Origin: Cylicocyclus nassatus
Taxonomy: Eukaryota > Nematoda > Chromadorea > Rhabditida > Strongylidae
DNA length: 64,000 nucleotides
Reading direction: 5' to 3'
NCBI GenBank assembly: GCA_958299035.1
Contig: CATQJL010000001.1
Span: 54,238,333 to 54,302,332, forward strand
Position 1 is the stretch's first letter, and each line of letters starts with the position of its first letter. The position numbers and the translations under genes are program-made. Below, in pieces: positions 1 through 16,475 of the stretch. The notes under the pieces are model-generated. The model saw nothing but the letters and a program-made list of their open reading frames with translations, made no database searches and was not told the origin of the DNA.

Positions 1-289
1 TCGTGAGTTTGATTTTCTCAGTTGGCTATATCATACGTTTATTTTTTGTCTATCTTCTAATCTACTAAGTTGACAGTTTTCTTGTTAGGAATTCTGTGCT
101 GATTTATCGCGCTGATTTTGCATTATCTTATCGGTTTGTTGGAGCTCATTACAGCATACCTTGAGGATTAGCTTGTATTATGTTAGACTCTTAAGGGCAA
201 GAGGCGCGAAGGCGTTGCAGAATTTTTTTTTACAAAGTTACACATTTACTTGATGGTCTTCCAAAATTCTTTTCAATCTTTGAATTTAG

Positions 290-3200
290 GATGTAGCCTG
301 TCTGCGTGAAGCTCAAACCACTGTGCAAATGTTGTTGAATCAGAGCGATTACCCGAAGGTCATTGAGTGCATAGAGACCAGCGAAGACGTCCTGAGCTCG
401 GAACTGAGCGGAGTTCAGTGCTTTAGGTAGCGTTGCTTCTGACCTCGTGCTACTCTTTGATCTCGCCATATTTAGGCATCTCGGATCACAACTGACAGAA
501 ATGTACGGAGTGATTGGTCGCATGATGCTGGACGATTTTGCGACTATAATCCAGAAAGAGTTCGGGACGAAGCCCGAAGATGGAGTTTTGATGACCTACG
601 ATGTATGGGCAAATTTTTTGGCATTGAGTTTTATGTGCATAATTCATTCAGGGAGAGTTATCGTGTGTAATAATGGGCCTTATACAAGTTCGACGTTTTG
701 GATTTATGTCCATGATCAGAACAGAGATACTGGAAGCACTGAAAGGCATACTACGACATGAAGTCAAATTGCATATAGTTCAAAGTGGCATTGATCTCAC
801 TGATTTTGACCCTACACTAAAGTGAGTTCATCAATTATGCTAAGTTCTACCCAAGTACGAACTCAGATCAATCTGCTTCTTTGTTATTATATGGTCTTTC
901 CTTGTAAATATTTACCCTATTTGTTTCTTGAGGCTGGCTGTTAACCTCCTTAATTTCCTCTCTCTACAGTCCACAGTCTACTATCAGCCAGCCTGTAGAA
1001 ATAGGAAATTACGAAATTTGATTTGATAACCGAAGTCTTAGTTGCATATTGTGCATTTACCGCTCACCACTAGCAAAGCTGAACCGTGAACATAGATAGT
1101 TCAGACAAACATCCTCGTTGCCATCTGCTCTGCGTAAATAAGCGCAACTTCTTTTTTCTTTTTTTCAGGGCCTTTTCCAGTTCATTGTATTCATGTGGTA
1201 ATTGCAGCCAACTTGGAGAGCCAGTACGTCGACTCGTATATGAGGATTGGCTGAAGACCGTTGATGATGTTACGCGAGAGTTCTTCAATTTCTGCAAACG
1301 AATCCAGGTATGGGACTTTATTAACTTTCAAATCAAGGGCCCCATATAGTTGTGCTGCTGGATTTTTTTTTCTAATTTGACCACATTTTAGATGGAAAGT
1401 AGCTCAGTCTTTTCAGGCTTTACAAGATGTTGTGTGTGAATGTGCAGAACGGATACGGAATCATTCTAACATCAAGCATGTTAATTCACCTGTTGTGACC
1501 GATGATTCTGTGCAAGGTCATGCCGTGCTGGACTTATCGTCGAGTGAACAGGATGTATGGAAATTCCGCTAATAAAAAACTTGAATTTTTTCTGCATGTC
1601 TTCAGGAGCCTTTGCAAGCAGGATCCGGAGAACCTCAGACTCCTGAATTTCTACTGTCGAATGATCCGGCAGCCCTGCTAGCAGTCGAGATTCGATCAGT
1701 GCCTCAGCTTCTGAAATCCGCCTCGCTTTTGGCTGAATTTGCTCATCATTGCGCACAAACACGATTGTGTCGTCTACTTATAGCTCGTTCAAAGGTGAGT
1801 GAGTTTCAGAATTACATTATATTACCTCAATAGAATTGGGCAGATTTCTGTTGCTAAATTCCTTTGAGCAAACCTGCACCCAAACTCAGATTAGCTAGAA
1901 TTATCTTCTCTTTTACTTGAATTCACGAAACTTCCCAAAAAAATCTGGTACTGTTAACTGAAAATTTTACTATTTAGAGAGAATTTGGGTTATTGAAACT
2001 TCTTTCAAAGAGTGTGCATCGTGATTTTGCTCGAGTTGTATTGTGGATGCTATTACCATACAGCTATTCGTTTGTTGCATTTTCATCTCACGAGGAAGGT
2101 ACTTTCAATGGCCGTGGCCTTTTGATATGAGATGCATATCATCTGAAGCAGCGAACGCTGATTCTAAATCCTTTTCCTTTCTGCGGATGTTCCGAAGAGA
2201 CTTATGAAAGCCTGAAAATCCTATTTTGGGGGCGATCCTTAAGTTAGAGAGCGCTGCTATGTGCGTTGGTGGTGCAGTGGTGTAATGATTAGTTGTTGGC
2301 ATTGAAGGCAAAAGGTCGGGAGTTCGAATCCGGTAAGCGAACCATTTTGCAATTTGAATGTGAGTTCAGAAACCACTGTAATTCGTCTGCAGACACTTAC
2401 TGTAATGCCCTTGGCAAATGTGACTTAGGGAAAAAAATTTTGCTCGCAGAACCGCTTGCTTGTTGAGATTTGGTTTTCTCCGCAAAAAAATTCATGTACA
2501 GTGAAGCGAAATTACAAAGTGAGCAAAGCACAGACATTTTTCAAAACGAGAACAGCGTATGAAGAAAACCGCGTAATTCTCATGCTCGCAAGTGCCCATG
2601 AAGTCACTAAGGGAACAATATTGGAGTGGCGTTTCAAGTGAATTCAAAACCTTTCAAACGAATTCATTCAAACTGGATTCGAACCATCGACCTTTCGCCT
2701 TTAATGCAAACAACTAAAAATTACATCACTGCACCACCAACGCACGTAACAGCGTTCTCAAACTTAAGGAGCGCTTCAAAACAGGATATTCAGGCTTCCA
2801 TAACTCTCTTCAAAAGAGCGCTCCGCAGAAAAGGAAAGCAGAATTGGAATCAGCGTTCGAAGCGCTTCAAATGGTATGCATCTCATATCAAAAGGCCATG
2901 GCCATTGAAAGTACTTCCCTTGTCAGTGCCGAAAATCTTTCTCAACCAACCTATACTTCTTACTACGGTTCTATTCTTTGCACTTTCGTATGTACTAATA
3001 CTGGAAAATATTACTTTTTATTTTTTACAGCTATATTGAGGTGTGAAAACAGCTGTGTTCATTATGTTGTTGTTACATGATATCGAGTTTCTTTTACAGC
3101 TTCAAGAAGGCGCTCAAGACCTCACAACGCCTGAACAACTGACGCAAATGATCTCCTTAGTCAAACAGTATCAACAAGAATGTTCTGAGCAGGGGTGGCA

Positions 3201-6196
3201 TAAGACAGAAGTGGATATCTCCTGTTTGCATTTTTTTGCTGTTAGTTTCTATTCATTTTTAGCCTATCGCCGTAAGTCCGCTGTCCAAATGTCTTCAACG
3301 ATTGTGCTTGGAGTATATAGAACGTTTCCATAATCAACGCAGGGCCAAAATGAGGTGCGTGTCACAATTTTTTTTTGATCGAAAAAGCAGTCGTGTCTTG
3401 TGCTATGAGCATTTTGTCCCGATCAAGTTGTATGTAATTATTTAGTTCGACGCTGGACGCTGAAGTTTGGAAGGCAGCAGAAGTGTCATCTGAGTACCAA
3501 TTCCTTGTGGACGAATGCGTTCGAACATTGCGGCTCAGAAATGTGAAGCCCACTTCTGAACAAGCTGTGGGCGGTGATGCGCTCATGGTCGAAGGTGTTC
3601 CCTATGTCGTCGTTGGGTACGTCAATGTTGATTTATTTTTTGGAATACGCTCCATAATTGGTGATTTTAGCTCCGCACTGGTTTTTCTTAAAATCCTCGC
3701 CGACTACTGTGAATGTTTTGCGGCTCTTCCAACGTTTGCGGCCGATATTCTCTCACGAGTCGTTGAACTTCTGAAAGGGTTCAATAGGTACACCATCATC
3801 GGAACTGGATCTGAAATGGAACTCGCTGATGTTTTTTTTATTGCAGTCGAAGTTGTCAGCTAATTTTGGGAGCGGGTGCTCTGCAACTGGTCGGACTGAA
3901 GACAATTTCTGTTCGAAATTTAGGTAAATTAGCGCAGATTTGTTTTGTAACACGTTTTGAGGGGTGATGTGAATTGCAAAGTGGACTTGCCAGTCTTTTT
4001 ACTTCATATAGACTTTTTTATCCTAATAAGTAACTTATACTATTTTTGATCTGATATCTCTCTCACTTCGATGTCTGTCGTGATGTTTCGAAGGGCTTTC
4101 TTGACTAAAATTCGTGAAGCAATCCACTAAATATCTGCAATGATGTTGATGCGGTGGAAATTTTAGAAAGTACTTCAAGCTATAGGACCACGTCTTAGAA
4201 AAATACGAAAACCTGAAATTTATGACTCAATAGCGCTTGCCGATTCCGTATGTGAATGTCACGCATTACCATAATCTCTTTTTCAAAATCATGCCAGGCA
4301 CACTGTAATAGCAGCAGTTTTTCCGGTTCGGTTTTTCTCATGTATTTGATTTGGAAACTTTATAGAGCTGTACAAAGATCATTGTTGAAATCCTGTTTGA
4401 CAACCTCATTTCACAATTTTTTGGTTTTTGAGGTTTTTGTGGCAAGTGGTTCACAAGCACTGATTTGCTGAATTTTCTACAGTAACCTAACAATGAAGAG
4501 CGATCCGATCCCTGTTATGCTTTGTACTATAATACAGATCGGCCAACATTTTAGTGTGGTTTTAGTGTATCACCAGAGACCTTGAGACAAGAGAATACAA
4601 ACAATAATGGAATGTGAAGCTTAGTAACCTCTGATTCAACTGGCTTGGCGGCTACAAGGCGGGGCTTTGTGAACTAATTGAGGCCGCTCGCGCCCGCTAC
4701 GCAGTCTGCGTCTCTCCCCCGCGCGCGCTCTGATCATTACCTAGCAGCCGCCAAGCCAGTTGAATCAAAGGTAGTTGATAAGTCACTTTGACCTGTCACT
4801 AGTATACAGGTCAGTGGCTTTCTCATTATGAAGCTGTTAAAGGCAGTGCGTCGGCAGAATGAGACCCGTGGCAAAACAAGGCCACAGGGTAGGAGCCCCC
4901 ATAATGGAACCTATGGGCCAAAGTTCGATCTTTCTCTGCCACTCCTAACCCCCGAAATTTCAAAGCGAAAGAAGGGCTCATCTCCTGTCCTCTACGAACC
5001 CGCCCACCACATGGATGAGTGAACGCGGAGCCCGTCATGGCGAAGACGCAGAGTCGTTGCGGGACCTCATGCTTATAGCATTGCGGCTGGCGCTCTGACC
5101 GTGGAAGTCACTCGTCCATGGCGTGGGCGGGTTCGGAGAGGACAGGAGATGAGCCCTTCTTTCGCTTTGAAATTTCGGGGGTTAGAAGTGGCAGAGAAAG
5201 ACCGAACTTTGGCCCATAGGTTCCATTACGGGGGCTCCTACCCTGTGACCTTCTTTTGCCACGGGTCTCATTCTGCCGACGCACTGCCTTTAATGATGTC
5301 ATAAAACATACGGAGCTGTTATTTTCAAGTGTTTATGATACACTTTTCTTTATAGCGACTCCTAGTAAAATACGATTTGCAGCGCTTGCATCACGTTCTC
5401 TACAACTCATCGTTCACTTTGTACCATTGGTAGCTAATGAGGCCGAAGCATCACTAAAGGAAGACCAAAAACACCTCATGCGACATTTCAGACAGGTTTC
5501 TTCCGACCCTCTCTAATGATTATTTTGTGACCTACAAACCTACAAACTGTTCTTAGGCTCTAACGGACTACTCCGATCACATCGGTGAGATAAAGTTCAA
5601 GCTGATCAGTGTAATTGATCACCACACAACCAACTGTCTTAGCAATGTAAGCACGAATTCATTGCACAGAGTTTTTTTTTTATTGAATTAAGATTTAGTG
5701 GGAAGTGAGCTCATCGATACCGTCGCCATCATTTCAACAGATCTGCCGGCAAATGCAAAAGTTTCACAATGGCTTAGCTGGCATAATCCCTGATGAACAA
5801 ATAAAGGTAATTTTTCTTATTATCAAAGCTCAAGTGTCTCTTCTGTATCTCATCAGTGGTCAATTATCTGGATTAAATATTTGACTGCAATTTTTCAGTC
5901 ACTTTTTGAGACTGTCCATGACCATTTCAAAGGAAATCTGAAGCTTCATTTGGCAAAAATCGGATTATCTCCACATGATTCACTAAAATATGGGTGAGAA
6001 TATTTCCATCCCATACAGCCCTTGTTATAAGCTTTTTTTTTTCATTACTGTTGAGAAATAATATTAATCATATCCCGCAAGTTGCAGATGTGTGTCACAA
6101 GATTATGCTTTCTACGCACAAAGCTTGAGAGCGATGTCCAGTTGTTCCGAACTCCAAATAGAGTCGCTGAATGACGTCATCTACGGAAAATATTGA
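290..6196 (+). CDS. vps-54: VPS54, GARP complex subunit (3' part, 17 exons)
   Basis: VPS54 is the GARP subunit that, with VPS51-53, tethers endosome-derived vesicles at the trans-Golgi. Exons read from frame and GT/AG sites: 290-426, 476-602, 727-821, 1208-1307, 1417-1554, 1606-1794, 1978-2037, 3100-3210, 3263-3354, 3446-3616, 3671-3787, 3847-3923, 5383-5495, 5557-5646, 5699-5806, 5899-5993, 6088-6196 (TGA). Phases agree from exon to exon. Family-typical stretches include HLGSQLTEM after a short heptad-like exon, IERFHNQRRAKM, LDAEVWKAAEV, ADYCECFAALPTFAADI, LSRVVELLKGFN, LILGAGALQLVGLKTI and ALASRSLQLIVHFVPLV, in the order of the VPS54 C-terminal half. The 5' part lies outside the window; the window may open on a donor site (GTGAGT at 3). 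Exons 3 and 7 have the least certain edges. The introns 2038-3099 and 3924-5382 carry foldback elements. Recognition is by recall of the family. Confidence 0.88.
2105..2912. repeat. Foldback element with tRNA-like arms in a VPS54 intron
   Basis: Two diverged inverted arms, about 2108-2350 and 2660-2910, enclose about 300 bp. Each arm has a tRNA-gene-like block: an A-box-like GGTGGTGCAGTGG at 2268-2280 and a B-box-like GTTCGAATCC near 2322-2331, with the mirror copy GGATTCGAACC near 2675-2685. No clean acceptor stem and CCA-type end is visible, so this is not called as a tRNA gene. A tRNA-derived SINE duplicated head-to-head, or a foldback that captured one, fits. It sits in the intron between exons ending 2037 and starting 3100. 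Confidence 0.6.
4628..4771. mobile_element. TTTGATTCAA-family MITE, copy 1
   Basis: About 144 bp in the 1.5-kb VPS54 intron. The terminal inverted repeat is about 25 bp (CTGATTCAACTGGCTTGGCG at the left, its mirror at the right) around a GC-rich centre with TCTGCGTCTCTC. It shares ends and centre with copies at 11146-11319 and 13804-13941. There is no coding capacity. The superfamily is not clear to me. Confidence 0.75.
4837..5293. mobile_element. TTAA/AGGCAGTG palindromic MITE, copy 1
   Basis: About 450 bp with very long inverted arms of about 190 bp, flanked by TTAA on both sides (4837-4840, 5290-5293). Ends are AGGCAGTGCGTCGGCAGAAT and its mirror. The arms produce mirror-image short reading frames on both strands, which are artefacts. 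A related copy lies at 39447-39959. TTAA flanks suggest piggyBac-type mobilisation, which is an inference from target choice only. Confidence 0.75.
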
Positions 6197-6654
6197 CCAA
6201 ATCTAAATACGGAAAATTGTACGCGGTTGTGCAGGAGTCGGGTTCTGCTTTCTAGGAGCTACCCGATTTCAATTCTATTGTTGTTTGCTGCTACTTTTCA
6301 GCCATAATCGAGTTGGTTGTGAGATTACTGTGGTACAGGGCATCTTCTTTCCATTTTGATCCCAGTTCTTAAGGTTGCTGAACAGGCCAAATCTTTATAG
6401 ATTCTACTAGTCATGATATCTGATTGTGCCTTCTTACTTGCTGTGATTTTGTCTACTTTACCTTTGTTAACTCTCATATGTCTTGTTCTCAATACGACAT
6501 TCCTGATGTATAATCAAAATATGTCACAGTTTTACATATTACGAGATTATCTGGGTTATCGATGATGAGCTTGTAAGTGCTACATTATAAAACATACTCT
6601 TCACAAAGTTTATCTATCATTTGAAAACTGTTTGAAAGAAAAGAGTTGTTAGAA

Positions 6655-7016
6655 GCTGTGCAGCGTCCGGGCAGATACGAAAATGTAGAGTTACAGGGGC
6701 ACCCGTCCTGGTAAGGCTTTTGCCCAACTGGCAATGCACTAATTTGCTTCTGAAGCGAGAAATCCGCTTCAGAAGTGGCGACCGGGACGAGTTAGTTCGA
6801 TGAAGCAGAGTGCGCATACCGCAACGGTCATTAGGGTCCCACAGACTCTGCGTCTTAACCTTGGCGGCTAGCGACAAAATCCAAATCGAGAGCTTCTGGA
6901 AAAGTCCGTTTTCGGCGTTCTCGTGCCCTCCAAGCTGCATTTTCAGAATCACGGAGGAATAAGCCCAGGTAAGCAAAAAAAAATTCCATTGAAATTTTGC
7001 CGGGACGCTGCCTTAA
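6655..7016. mobile_element. AGGCAG-type MITE between VPS54 and the kinase
   Basis: Diverged inverted ends (GCAGCGTCCGGGCA at the left, TGCCGGGACGCTGCC followed by TTAA at the right) enclose about 350 bp with the internal block GGGTCCCACAGACTCTGCGT. That block recurs in the element at 34428-35005, so the two belong together. The left end has lost its TTAA. Confidence 0.55.
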
Positions 7017-7426
7017 ATCTCGACCGACTGGCTTGGGCTCTGCACCGCGTTCACAAACGTGTTCTGGTCATTTCCTGAGAAGCTTCACGTTTGCTTGGTG
7101 TGGGAAAATGCTCAGAGAACAAGTTCGTGAGCGTGGGTCATTTGCGATGCGGTCGCGCGAGACTTGAGCCGTTTGAGACGTGCTCATATCTGTGAGACAG
7201 GAATAATTCCTCGACTCTTAAACGAAACCAACCGCCAATCTTGTACTCTTGTATTGAATCTACCGCTTGATAATTAGCAGAATAACAACCCTTATGTAAA
7301 CACATCTTCTTGGAGCTCTTTGATGGGTAGGATTCATATTTTTAGGAGATCATATCGGTGAGCTGTTGTATTCGGCTCTACGTCAGACTTTCGTCATCTC
7401 CGATCCTTCCAGACTTTCATGCAGCT

Positions 7427-10662
<3,236 letters not shown>

Positions 10663-13600
10663 GATTAAAAGTTTATGATGTTGTTTCGATCTATCAGTTC
10701 AAACACACAAAAAACTTTTCGCCGCCCTTGCGGGAAACTTGAGATCACTCGTACTTTGATCATGAGATCGAGGAAGACGGAAGTCAGTTTCGGGTAATTA
10801 ATTCCGACAGACGACAGCAAAAAATAGACTTCAAGCTTATCATGGATGAATGTTGACATAGTTTTGGAACTTATGTCCGTCTTCTGAGCGGAAAACCAAA
10901 ATTGGTAATATCCTTTGTTAGTCCGTCGTATCCTCGGCATTTAGGATGTTAGGGGAACTAAGGGTTGCTTCATTTTGCTGCACTCAAATATCGTCCTCTT
11001 ACTCGATAAAAATTCGATAAAATGACTCGACTAAGATCGTAGCACGGATATTATGATCAGGTTGGAAAAGATTTCGGACATTTTTAGATTGAATCTGCCA
11101 TTACTCGAAAAATTTGCGGTTGTAAATACTTCCCTACACATGTACCATTTGATTCAACTGGTTTGGCTTCGGGAAGGCGGGGCTCCGTGACCTAATTAAG
11201 GCTAGCTGATGATCAGAGAGCACCTGCGCAAGAGAGACGCAGATGCGTCGCGGCCGCGAGCGGCCTTAATTACGTCATAAATCCCCACCTTCTCGAAGCC
11301 AAACCAATTGAATCAAAGGTTAGCTGCTGATCTCTGAGAAATGGGGGAGAGTCTTGGATTAATGGGGCGGAGCTTGCCACTTTCCACAGCCGTCTTTTTG
11401 CTATTTGAGCTCAACTTCCATACAGGCTATGCATATAGTAATGTGTCTATTACAAACTGGAACATGTGGGGATATCATAACGCTTATGAATTGGAGATGT
11501 GGGTTAAGTCAACATTTTGAGACGTAAAATTTTTGCCTGTATTTTCACTTTCATTTTTCATTTTCCCGTACCTCAGATTTATGAATCCAAAGTCTGAGTG
11601 AGTAATAGAAATTATGGAGCTCTTAGTGTAGAATTGGATCTAAAATTTATAGGGCCCCCTTTTGAAGGACTATGTTCAATAGTATAACAGTGTTGATCCA
11701 TAGAAGCATCATTCCTCTTCCGAAAAACCAACACAGCATTGAACATTGAACCACTCTTTTTCGTATGAATGAGAGATTTGTTATAACAACGAAAGCCAAT
11801 GAATTATATTACTTACCTATTAAACAATTTATTTTACGAATAGATGGATGGCGGCTGAGCTAGCTAAAAAGCCCTTTGTGTAAATAATGCGCCTGAAGAT
11901 TACATCCAACTTAATTTCTTAATTTTTATGGAGTAGAATCACCTCTACTTATCTTTTTAAGCATTTGTAAAATTGAGTCCCCTACAAATTCATGTATAAA
12001 CTATATTTTGTGCTGATCACCCAGCAGCAGTTGGCATAAATTTCTGTATGTTACAAGGTAACATTGAAGTTTAACAGTGGAAAGTTCGCAACCGTTCATA
12101 AAGAAACCTTGTCTGTTTTTTTTTTGACCTATTGATAAAAAATTGTTGTTTCAGCTACTAGGGTGATCCGAAAGTAATGGGCCTAAGAGAATAAATGCAG
12201 TTTTTTTTTTCAAACAAATTACTTTGCTGAATGCCAAAGTTTTGTCAAATGGTACATATCGAAAACTTCCGATCGACGTTTATAGACGGGCACTGTCACA
12301 AGGCGTTATTTTTATAAGCGGTCAAGATTGAAGCGCATCACTTCAAGTGATATCAAACTCTGGGCAGCACCTTGCAATAAAACAAGCGAGCCTACCAAAA
12401 TCTGCGCAGCAGTGGCTGGGGGATCTGCAATCAAATCCGCGATAGTGTGGTTTTTTTTTATTTTCTTAATTTTTCCGTACCCAACATGAGGAAAGGAGTT
12501 GAGACATTCTGCAATAACTCGGGATGAAAAGATTTTTGTTTAGTACCCTAATCATGCATGTTTTCATATTTTGCTAGATCTCTTCTTCAAAGGATAGTTT
12601 ACTACCTGTCTGTAAAGACATATATGGTTCATCCCAATTTGGAACGCTGAGCTCCATCTACACAATCTGCTGAATTTTGAAAAGAGTCTTGACATAATTC
12701 TACGCAAAGAAATTCCGCGTTTTTTCTGTTGCACCAACGGCTGCGCTGCAATCAAATATGATAATTTCAAAAACTCGTTCAGCAGATAGTGAAGGCAGAT
12801 TTGTGCCGTTCCAAACAGAGGAACCATATATGCTTTGATAGAAACAGCTGGATCGACTTACAAGGGAGTCAGAAGTCGAAGTGGCCAATCCAAACAAGCT
12901 GTACACCATTCAATGCAGCATAGAATGCCGATTTCAAATCTGTCTTCCATATCTGCAGAGCGCCCTTGTAGGCGAAGTTATGAGCAGCTTTACTGCGAAA
13001 AAATCGTACATATAATTTGCGATTAGGCACATTATTGCTCTTCTAGCTCACCTTCATATATGGGCCATACGAAGTGACTTAAATGCATTTTTTTGTCCAA
13101 CGCTGAGCCGAGAATGGCTTCGTGGCCAAGTTTGCACTCAACACGCATTTCTTAGCGAAAAATGGCCTTTAACGGCTTATAATTTCATGCACAAAACTGG
13201 TCTGCAGATAAAGGAAATATTTGGAGTCAGCGCTTTATGCTGCATCTAATGGTATGCAGCTAGCTTGATTTGGCCACCTCGATTTCTGACCATTCCCCTG
13301 TTAGTATCCTTTCCTCGTTAAACGAACGAAGGGCTAATAATTACCTTATAGTAGAAGGAATTTTTTCCATAACGCAAGAGAGAAGTAAGCAAATTGGTAC
13401 AATTTCACGATTAGTTGCATAATTTGCGATGAATTTGACGAGCACTTACCCACGATAAGGAAGATGAGTTGTTTTCTATCAGTGCCTCTTAGAGATCATA
13501 GTACTGTTCAGCTGTTGTAGAAAGCACATTCCGTACATTCATTTTATAGAAATGGAGAGGAACTCTATTGATTTGCTAATGAACTACGAAGATCTAATAA

Positions 13601-13803
13601 TTACCAAATCTGTATAGTTGGTGGGAAAATGCCTTGAACCATACTGAAGACTTTATCTCTTTCAAAACTGTATCTTAATGCCTGCGACAGTCCTTAAAAA
13701 TTCATTGCACGGATTAAATGCGCTTATCTCTAGTAAATAACTGCTTATAAAGTGTTGCATTGCGGGACTGTGTTGCCATCTGCAACGTATGAATTGTGAC
13801 ATA
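10663..13803. other. Intergenic stretch, no gene recognised
   Basis: Apart from the MITE at 11146-11319, the only structure I see is a lone mariner-end-like GGTGATCCGAAAGTAATGGGCC near 12162-12183 and a weak foldback around 12600-12980 (mirror-related words around GGAACGC/CCGTTCC and CATATATGG/CCATATATG). No splice-bounded coding run is apparent. Confidence 0.4.
11146..11319. mobile_element. TTTGATTCAA-family MITE, copy 2
   Basis: A 174-bp foldback with ends TTTGATTCAACTGGTTTGGC and AAACCAATTGAATCAAAG, and an internal AGAGAGACGCAGATGCGTCG. It has the same layout as 4628-4771 and is the best preserved of the three copies. Confidence 0.75.
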
Positions 13804-13941
13804 CCTTACGATTCAAGTTGGAAGGCGGGGCTTCGAGGCTTAATCAAGACTAAATGATCAGAGAGCATGGCCGCGAGAGAGACGCAGACTGCGTCGGAGG
13901 TGCTAGCGGTCAAATTCCAGCCGTCGATCCTGAATCAAAGG
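13804..13941. mobile_element. TTTGATTCAA-family MITE, copy 3 (worn)
   Basis: About 138 bp with ACGATTCAAGTTGGAAGGCGGGGC at the left, CCTGAATCAAAGG at the right and GAGAGACGCAGACTGCGTC inside. It matches the other two copies but is more diverged at its ends. Confidence 0.6.
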
Positions 13942-16184
13942 ATATATGAACTGCGATTTTCAGAATTGGCGAATTTTTCGGCTACGCTGGATATGCGGAA
14001 ACAAAAGTAAGTTCGTTGAGACTTGCACCACGCCCTGGATTGGAAAGATCGCCCAGACTCTGGTTGCGAGATTGGCGAAGATTGTCTCAGAAGGGACCGG
14101 GCGAGCACAAATACAACTAAATTTTTTGAACCTCCGCAGATTATAGAAAATGGTCCTTGATTTTTGCTGAACTCCTAGTTCACTCTGCTTGATGGTCAGT
14201 TATTCTTCTGCCAATAAAAACATAAGCGACCTCCAGAATCTGTGGACAGTTTTCGCAATTCATCAAATGAGGAAGTCACTCAGATTTTTTTCCGGTGTGT
14301 GCTCACCCTCACAGATTGTCCAAAGAGGTGTTTGTTAACGCCTCTCGTCTCTACCCCCTTCCCACCCCAATCTCTCCTCCACGACACTGAAAGTCAAGCC
14401 TAGTACAATGTCAGTCAACACAACGAGCCCACTGCGCACTACACCGATAGGGCTGTTCAAACAAAGGGCTGTGGCCCTAGCCACCTATACGCTGCACACA
14501 TGCAAAGGCAAATGAATTACCGCCTAGCCACGGCATAATAGCCTACTTTCCTGGTAAATAGTCGATGGTTCGTCGATTAGATCTGCACCCCCTCGTTTCG
14601 TAGAGTAGCCATTGGAACTCGTGTACATGATATCCATTCCATAAAAGGACAAACTGATAAGATAACGCCGCCACGCAATAAAAGAAGCCACACACAATGT
14701 GCATTGATACATGCGCGTTATCAGGATGATACTACGACCTAGCAGAATGCTGTTATCTTTAGAAGGTGGTCTTAGCAGAAAATCTGAAACTTTTGATGCG
14801 AATTATGTGGTGCAAGTAACTTCGCAATTCATCGACAGAAAAACTTCGATGGAATTCGACAGCAGCTGTTGTTTTGGAGTAGCTGTCAACAACATAGCTG
14901 TTTGATAAGCTCAGAGTTGTAGTAATAGCGCAATCCCATCGAATTTCACACATTATGTAAAGGTACAAAGCCGATTTAATTGTTAGTTCCTATGACTTAA
15001 TTTAGATATGTGCGAAGCCTGCAAAATTCGTTCAAGTACAGAAACTCTTCTTGTCATAAAATGTACTTTTGAACGGCTTTAGTTGCAGCTCTCTAGCAAA
15101 CTGAATAAAAGTGACATGATCAAAATTTGCCGTTCCCTCCACAAATCCCCCGTGACAAGTCCCCTCCGAAAAATCGCACAAGATACACAAATGAGTATCG
15201 ACCGTTTGATAAGCCAGCGCAGAATTATTAGCCGTGAATAAATTTTTGCTATGAGGCTTTTCTATGTAACTAATTGTCATTCAAAGCAAACAATTCATCT
15301 GCGCTTTCGCTGATTCGATATTTGCTGATTTGATTTGATTATTGAATATTCATAAAACGAAGCTGTACTGATACATCCAAGTATGATTTGTATATTGGCT
15401 ACAAACGAGTCACATTCTTCATTCATCACTCACGACTACATTTCACCCTAATCTTTCTTAACAGAAGTCTCAAAAATTTGTCGGCGGGGGGGGGGGGGAG
15501 GGGGAGAAGCGCAGTAGAAATTTTCTCATTGGATTTACCTGCTTTCCGAAATTGTTGTGGGGTACAGACAACGGAGGCAACAAAGCCCAGATAAATTCTT
15601 TGCGAAAGTGATTTGTATTTTCACAGAATTGGAAATGAAGATTGTTCTCAAGTGAAAAAGTTGACGGCAAAATTGGATTTTGTATTCATTAACTTTATTT
15701 CGTAGGCCACAATTACACTACCCTTCAAGAAATCCAATATTTAGATCAATCTTATATGGAAAATATTCTATTTTCCTAATACTCTGCTTATCTTTGTGAC
15801 TGACATCAAAACGCTACGAGGGCCACCTCGAAGCCCACCGAAAAAGAACGTCAAAAATGACAAATGAACAGAAATTCCTTTGCAAATTCTCCCAGAATTA
15901 CGTATCTGCCCTAGTCAAGCTCCTCTGAGCCTAGCTGCGAACACCCATGCTCTCTCACCATTTACGGCTATTGGAGTAGACTGATCCGAAATCGATCACG
16001 ATTATTTTCCCCGAAACATCGGTCGTTACGGCAACGAGCACACGAATCATCCGCAGAGATGGCGGAGGTCATCTACAGGATCTATCGCAAAAAAGTGCAT
16101 GTCTAATTTGTGTTTCGACAATGGTCCTCATTCAAAAACTTTGCAAAAATCATCGTCTGAATATGTTCTGGTTTTCCTTTTTGA
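13942..16184. other. Intergenic stretch with a poly-G tract
   Basis: No gene recognised. A run of about 13 G followed by AGGGGGAG lies near 15486-15505. The short open frames on both strands lack family resemblance and splice context. Confidence 0.4.
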
Positions 16185-16475
16185 CAAAAAAAGATAGATG
16201 ATGCAATAGTCTATGACAGCCTCGGCCTGATTGACCGTGACAATGATATTCCGATGGCATTAGTTCTTTCCTCTTATCCTCAAAAATTTGGTAGAAATTT
16301 AACTGAATGGCAATGCAAATTTTTTGAACTGCGGTTTATTCTAGCTAGCAACTTCCTCATACATCTCCTCGTTCGAAGACATACGTGGAATGAAACTGAT
16401 CGCTATAGAACTGAAGGTTGCTTAGCAGCGTTTGCCATAACAGCGGATTTATGGTGGCATCCCAACAAAGAATAA
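16185..16475 (+). other. Exon-like open frame, unrecognised
   Basis: A run of about 95 codons in one frame from an in-frame stop just upstream to TAA at 16473, preceded by a possible acceptor (AAAAAAAG). The translation is rich in Trp, Arg and hydrophobic residues (DSLGLIDRDNDIP, CLAAFAITADLWWHP) and reads more like protein than the other frames around it. I recognise no family and no joined exon. It could be a remnant of a transposon gene or chance. Confidence 0.2.

Noticed and set aside
2261..2345. tRNA gene
   Set aside because: A- and B-box-like words are present but I could not draw a proper acceptor stem or anticodon arm, and the mirrored copy shows it belongs to a repeat.
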